Part shown: in pieces, positions 5,777 through 7,141 of the stretch
Layout: each line of letters starts with the position of its first letter
Numbering within the stretch: the stretch's first letter is position 1
DNA from: Verrucomicrobiota bacterium
GTDB taxonomy: Bacteria; Verrucomicrobiota; Verrucomicrobiia; Opitutales; UBA953
DNA length: 7,141 nt
Assembly (NCBI GenBank): GCA_009924535.1
Contig: RFRI01000063.1
Coordinates: forward strand, 1-7,141
Direction of reading: 5' to 3'
Position numbers and translations under genes: made by a program
The notes under the pieces: generated by a model
What the model was told of the DNA's origin: nothing
Databases searched by the model: none
Seen by the model: only the letters and a program-made list of their open reading frames with translations

Positions 5777-6379
5777 GTGACCCCTTCCTTCGACAAGGTC
5801 CGCCAGATCCTCAAGATGCTCCCCGGCATGGGGCATCGTTCCGCCGAACGTATCGCCCTCCACCTGCTGGTCGAACGACCCGGCAAACTCGCGCCGCTCC
5901 TGGAGTCGCTGCAGTCCGCCGCGGCCGCGGTCCGGCGTTGCGGACGCTGCGGCAGCCTCGCCGAGGCCGAACTCTGCCCCATCTGCCTCGACGTCAAACG
6001 TGAGCCCTCCTCGGTCTGCGTCGTCGAGCAAGTCCCAGACCTGATGGCGATCGAGCGCTCCGCGGCTTATCGCGGCAGTTACCACGTCCTCCATGGACGA
6101 CTCTCGCCGATCAACGGCGTCGGACCCGAGCAGCTTAATCTCGCCAGCTTCGAACAGCGCCTGAAGGACGAGCCGATCACGGAAGTCGTCCTCGCCCTCG
6201 GCAACGACATCGAAGGCGAAGCGACCTGCCACTATATCTGCGAAGCGATCCAGGCGGTACGCCCATCCATCAAGATCTCGCGCATCGGCTTCGGCCTGCC
6301 CAGCGGCAGCGGACTGACCTTCGCCGATCCGGCTACGCTGCGCAGCGCGCTGGAGGGACGTCGAGATGTCGCCAACTGA
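5777..6379 (+). CDS. recR: Recombination mediator protein RecR
   Basis: A 200-residue RecR of normal length. With RecO, RecR loads RecA onto SSB-coated single strands at gaps. The N-terminal helix-hairpin-helix is LPGMGHRSAERIALHLL at 15-31. The zinc finger has Cys55, Cys58, Cys67 and Cys70 (CGRCG...CPIC), all present. The Toprim domain starts at VCVVEQVPDLMAIE (80-93), with YHVLHGRLSPINGVGPEQL at 102-120 and GNDIEGEAT at 142-150, where many RecR proteins have NPTVEGEAT. The C-terminal RIGFGLPSGSGLTFADPATLRSALEGRR (169-196) matches the conserved tail, with PSG in place of the common PVG. The start is GTG at 5777, only two codons after the ybaB stop and in its frame. No strong Shine-Dalgarno site is present, so translation is probably coupled to ybaB. 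The next gene starts inside its last codons. Confidence 0.98.
   Translation: MTPSFDKVRQILKMLPGMGHRSAERIALHLLVERPGKLAPLLESLQSAAAAVRRCGRCGSLAEAELCPICLDVKREPSSVCVVEQVPDLMAIERSAAYRGSYHVLHGRLSPINGVGPEQLNLASFEQRLKDEPITEVVLALGNDIEGEATCHYICEAIQAVRPSIKISRIGFGLPSGSGLTFADPATLRSALEGRRDVAN
6352..6357 (+). promoter_or_regulatory. Strong Shine-Dalgarno site for the methyltransferase gene, inside recR
   Basis: GGAGGG lies within the final codons of recR and eight bases before the ATG at 6366. It is the clearest ribosome binding site seen in the window. It decides the start of the overlapping methyltransferase gene and shows that this gene can initiate on its own rather than relying only on coupling to recR. 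Confidence 0.75.
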
Positions 6380-7141
6380 TTCGTCCATCGCTTACCCGGC
6401 CGAAGCGGAGGCGTTCTGGGTCGGTCAGGCCGAGCTGGCGTCCGAGAAAGTCGGCGACGAAGCCCTTGAGCGGATGACTCCGGCCGTGGCGCACCTTTCG
6501 GATCTCTTCACGACGGAGCGACCAGGCAAGAAATTCCCGGACTACTTCGCCGACCCGCGCCTGCTGGCCGGTTACGGGGTCTTCTTCCTGCCCCAAAGTT
6601 TCACAAGGACTTCCCTCGCCCTGGCCCAGGCCTGCGGTTTGCGCGGATGGAAGCCATCGAGCACGGTCCCCGCGATCCTCGACCTAGGTTCTGGTCCTGG
6701 CTCTTGTGGCGTCGCCGCAGCCTTCAGGCTTCGCCAAGCCGGCTTCGCGAAGCTATCCTTGAGCGGCGTGGATAAATCACCGAGCGCCTTGGCTTCGATG
6801 GAATCGTTCGCGCACGCCACCCTCGGTGAGGCCGTCGAGACGAAGACCCGCCTCGGCGACGCGTCGCGACCGGAAACCTGGCCGGAAGGCCCGTTCGACC
6901 TCATCGTGGCCGGCTTCGTGATGAACGAGATGCCCCAGCTCGATCACGACGCCCTGCTCCGCTGGTTCGGCGAACTCAAGGCCAAGCTCGCCCCAGGCGG
7001 CCTCATCCTGATCCTCGAACCGGCATTGAAGATCACCGCGGAACGCCTGCAGCGACTCAGCGACGCCGTGGCCGCGGGAGAGATGACCCGCATCGCCCCC
7101 GAGCTCGACGCGCTGCCCGATCCGCAGCTTGGGCCGAGCGA
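6366..7141 (+). CDS. Rsm22-like class I SAM-dependent methyltransferase (partial, 3' end outside window)
   Basis: An open frame starts with ATG at 6366, overlaps the recR end by 14 bases, and stays open for 258 codons to the window edge. The methyltransferase core is clear: motif I ILDLGSGPGSCG at 104-115 (SAM-binding glycine loop), LSGVDKSPSAL at 132-142 (acidic residue after strand 2), FDLIVAGFVMNEMP at 177-190 (motif IV region) and LKAKLAPGGLILILEPA at 204-220. The preceding helix LLAGYGVFFLPQSFTRTSLAL at 66-86 and the VMNEMP...LILEPA pattern resemble Rsm22-family proteins, linked to the small ribosomal subunit and mitochondrial translation, so the target may be rRNA or the ribosome; this is inference. 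The C-terminal cysteine motifs of that family would lie beyond the window and cannot be checked. The GGAGGG site in recR supports the start. A generic SAM methyltransferase remains possible. Confidence 0.85.
   Translation, partial: MSPTDSSIAYPAEAEAFWVGQAELASEKVGDEALERMTPAVAHLSDLFTTERPGKKFPDYFADPRLLAGYGVFFLPQSFTRTSLALAQACGLRGWKPSSTVPAILDLGSGPGSCGVAAAFRLRQAGFAKLSLSGVDKSPSALASMESFAHATLGEAVETKTRLGDASRPETWPEGPFDLIVAGFVMNEMPQLDHDALLRWFGELKAKLAPGGLILILEPALKITAERLQRLSDAVAAGEMTRIAPELDALPDPQLGPS

Noticed and set aside
5369..6388. The minus-strand frame of the DUF971 gene stays open for a further 340 codons through the reverse strand of ybaB and recR.
   Set aside because: The extra part lies antisense to two clearly conserved genes, has no recognisable domain, and family similarity begins exactly at the Met at 5368. 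High GC content explains the long open frame.
6572..6904. A 110-codon minus-strand frame near the right end.
   Set aside because: It is antisense to the methyltransferase core, whose SAM-binding motif is on the plus strand.

Overview
The window is a compact, high-GC stretch of bacterial chromosome with eight protein-coding genes (two run off the ends) and almost no non-coding DNA. Protein style suggests a Verrucomicrobiota-type bacterium, possibly Opitutae. The hints are a DUF971 protein with SPSAEN where many relatives have a cysteine motif, the flavour of RecR and MutS, and frequent GTG starts. This is recognition from memory, not a search, and is only moderately certain. There are no tRNA or rRNA genes, mobile elements, CRISPR arrays or phage genes.

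Layout. Bases 1-865 (plus strand) hold the last 54 codons of an unrecognised protein, followed two bases later by a LipM/LplA-type lipoyl/octanoyl transferase-family gene. Bases 862-5368 (minus strand) hold three genes, in transcription order: a 100-residue DUF971 protein, a PIN-PhoH ATPase, and full-length MutS1. The end of mutS overlaps the end of the lipoyl-transferase gene by four bases. A 96-bp divergent intergenic region (5369-5464) separates this block from a plus-strand block. That block holds ybaB/ebfC, recR, and the first 258 codons of an Rsm22-like SAM-dependent methyltransferase that runs off the right end.

How the genes fit together. The plus-strand block is tightly packed. YbaB and RecR are separated by only six bases and lie in the same reading frame. 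The methyltransferase starts 14 bases inside the recR stop region, with a strong Shine-Dalgarno site in recR. YbaB (nucleoid-associated) and RecR (recombination mediator) are a classic conserved pair, here without dnaX immediately upstream. The minus-strand block joins mismatch repair (MutS) with a PIN-nuclease/ATPase protein probably acting on RNA. Together the divergent blocks form a DNA-repair and RNA-processing neighbourhood made of housekeeping families.

I found no convincing undescribed system. The points most worth a second look are the same-frame ybaB/recR junction, the cysteine-free DUF971 protein upstream of PhoH, a clamp-binding-like tail on MutS, a linker-like insertion in the PhoH ATPase, and two inverted repeats in the intergenic gaps.
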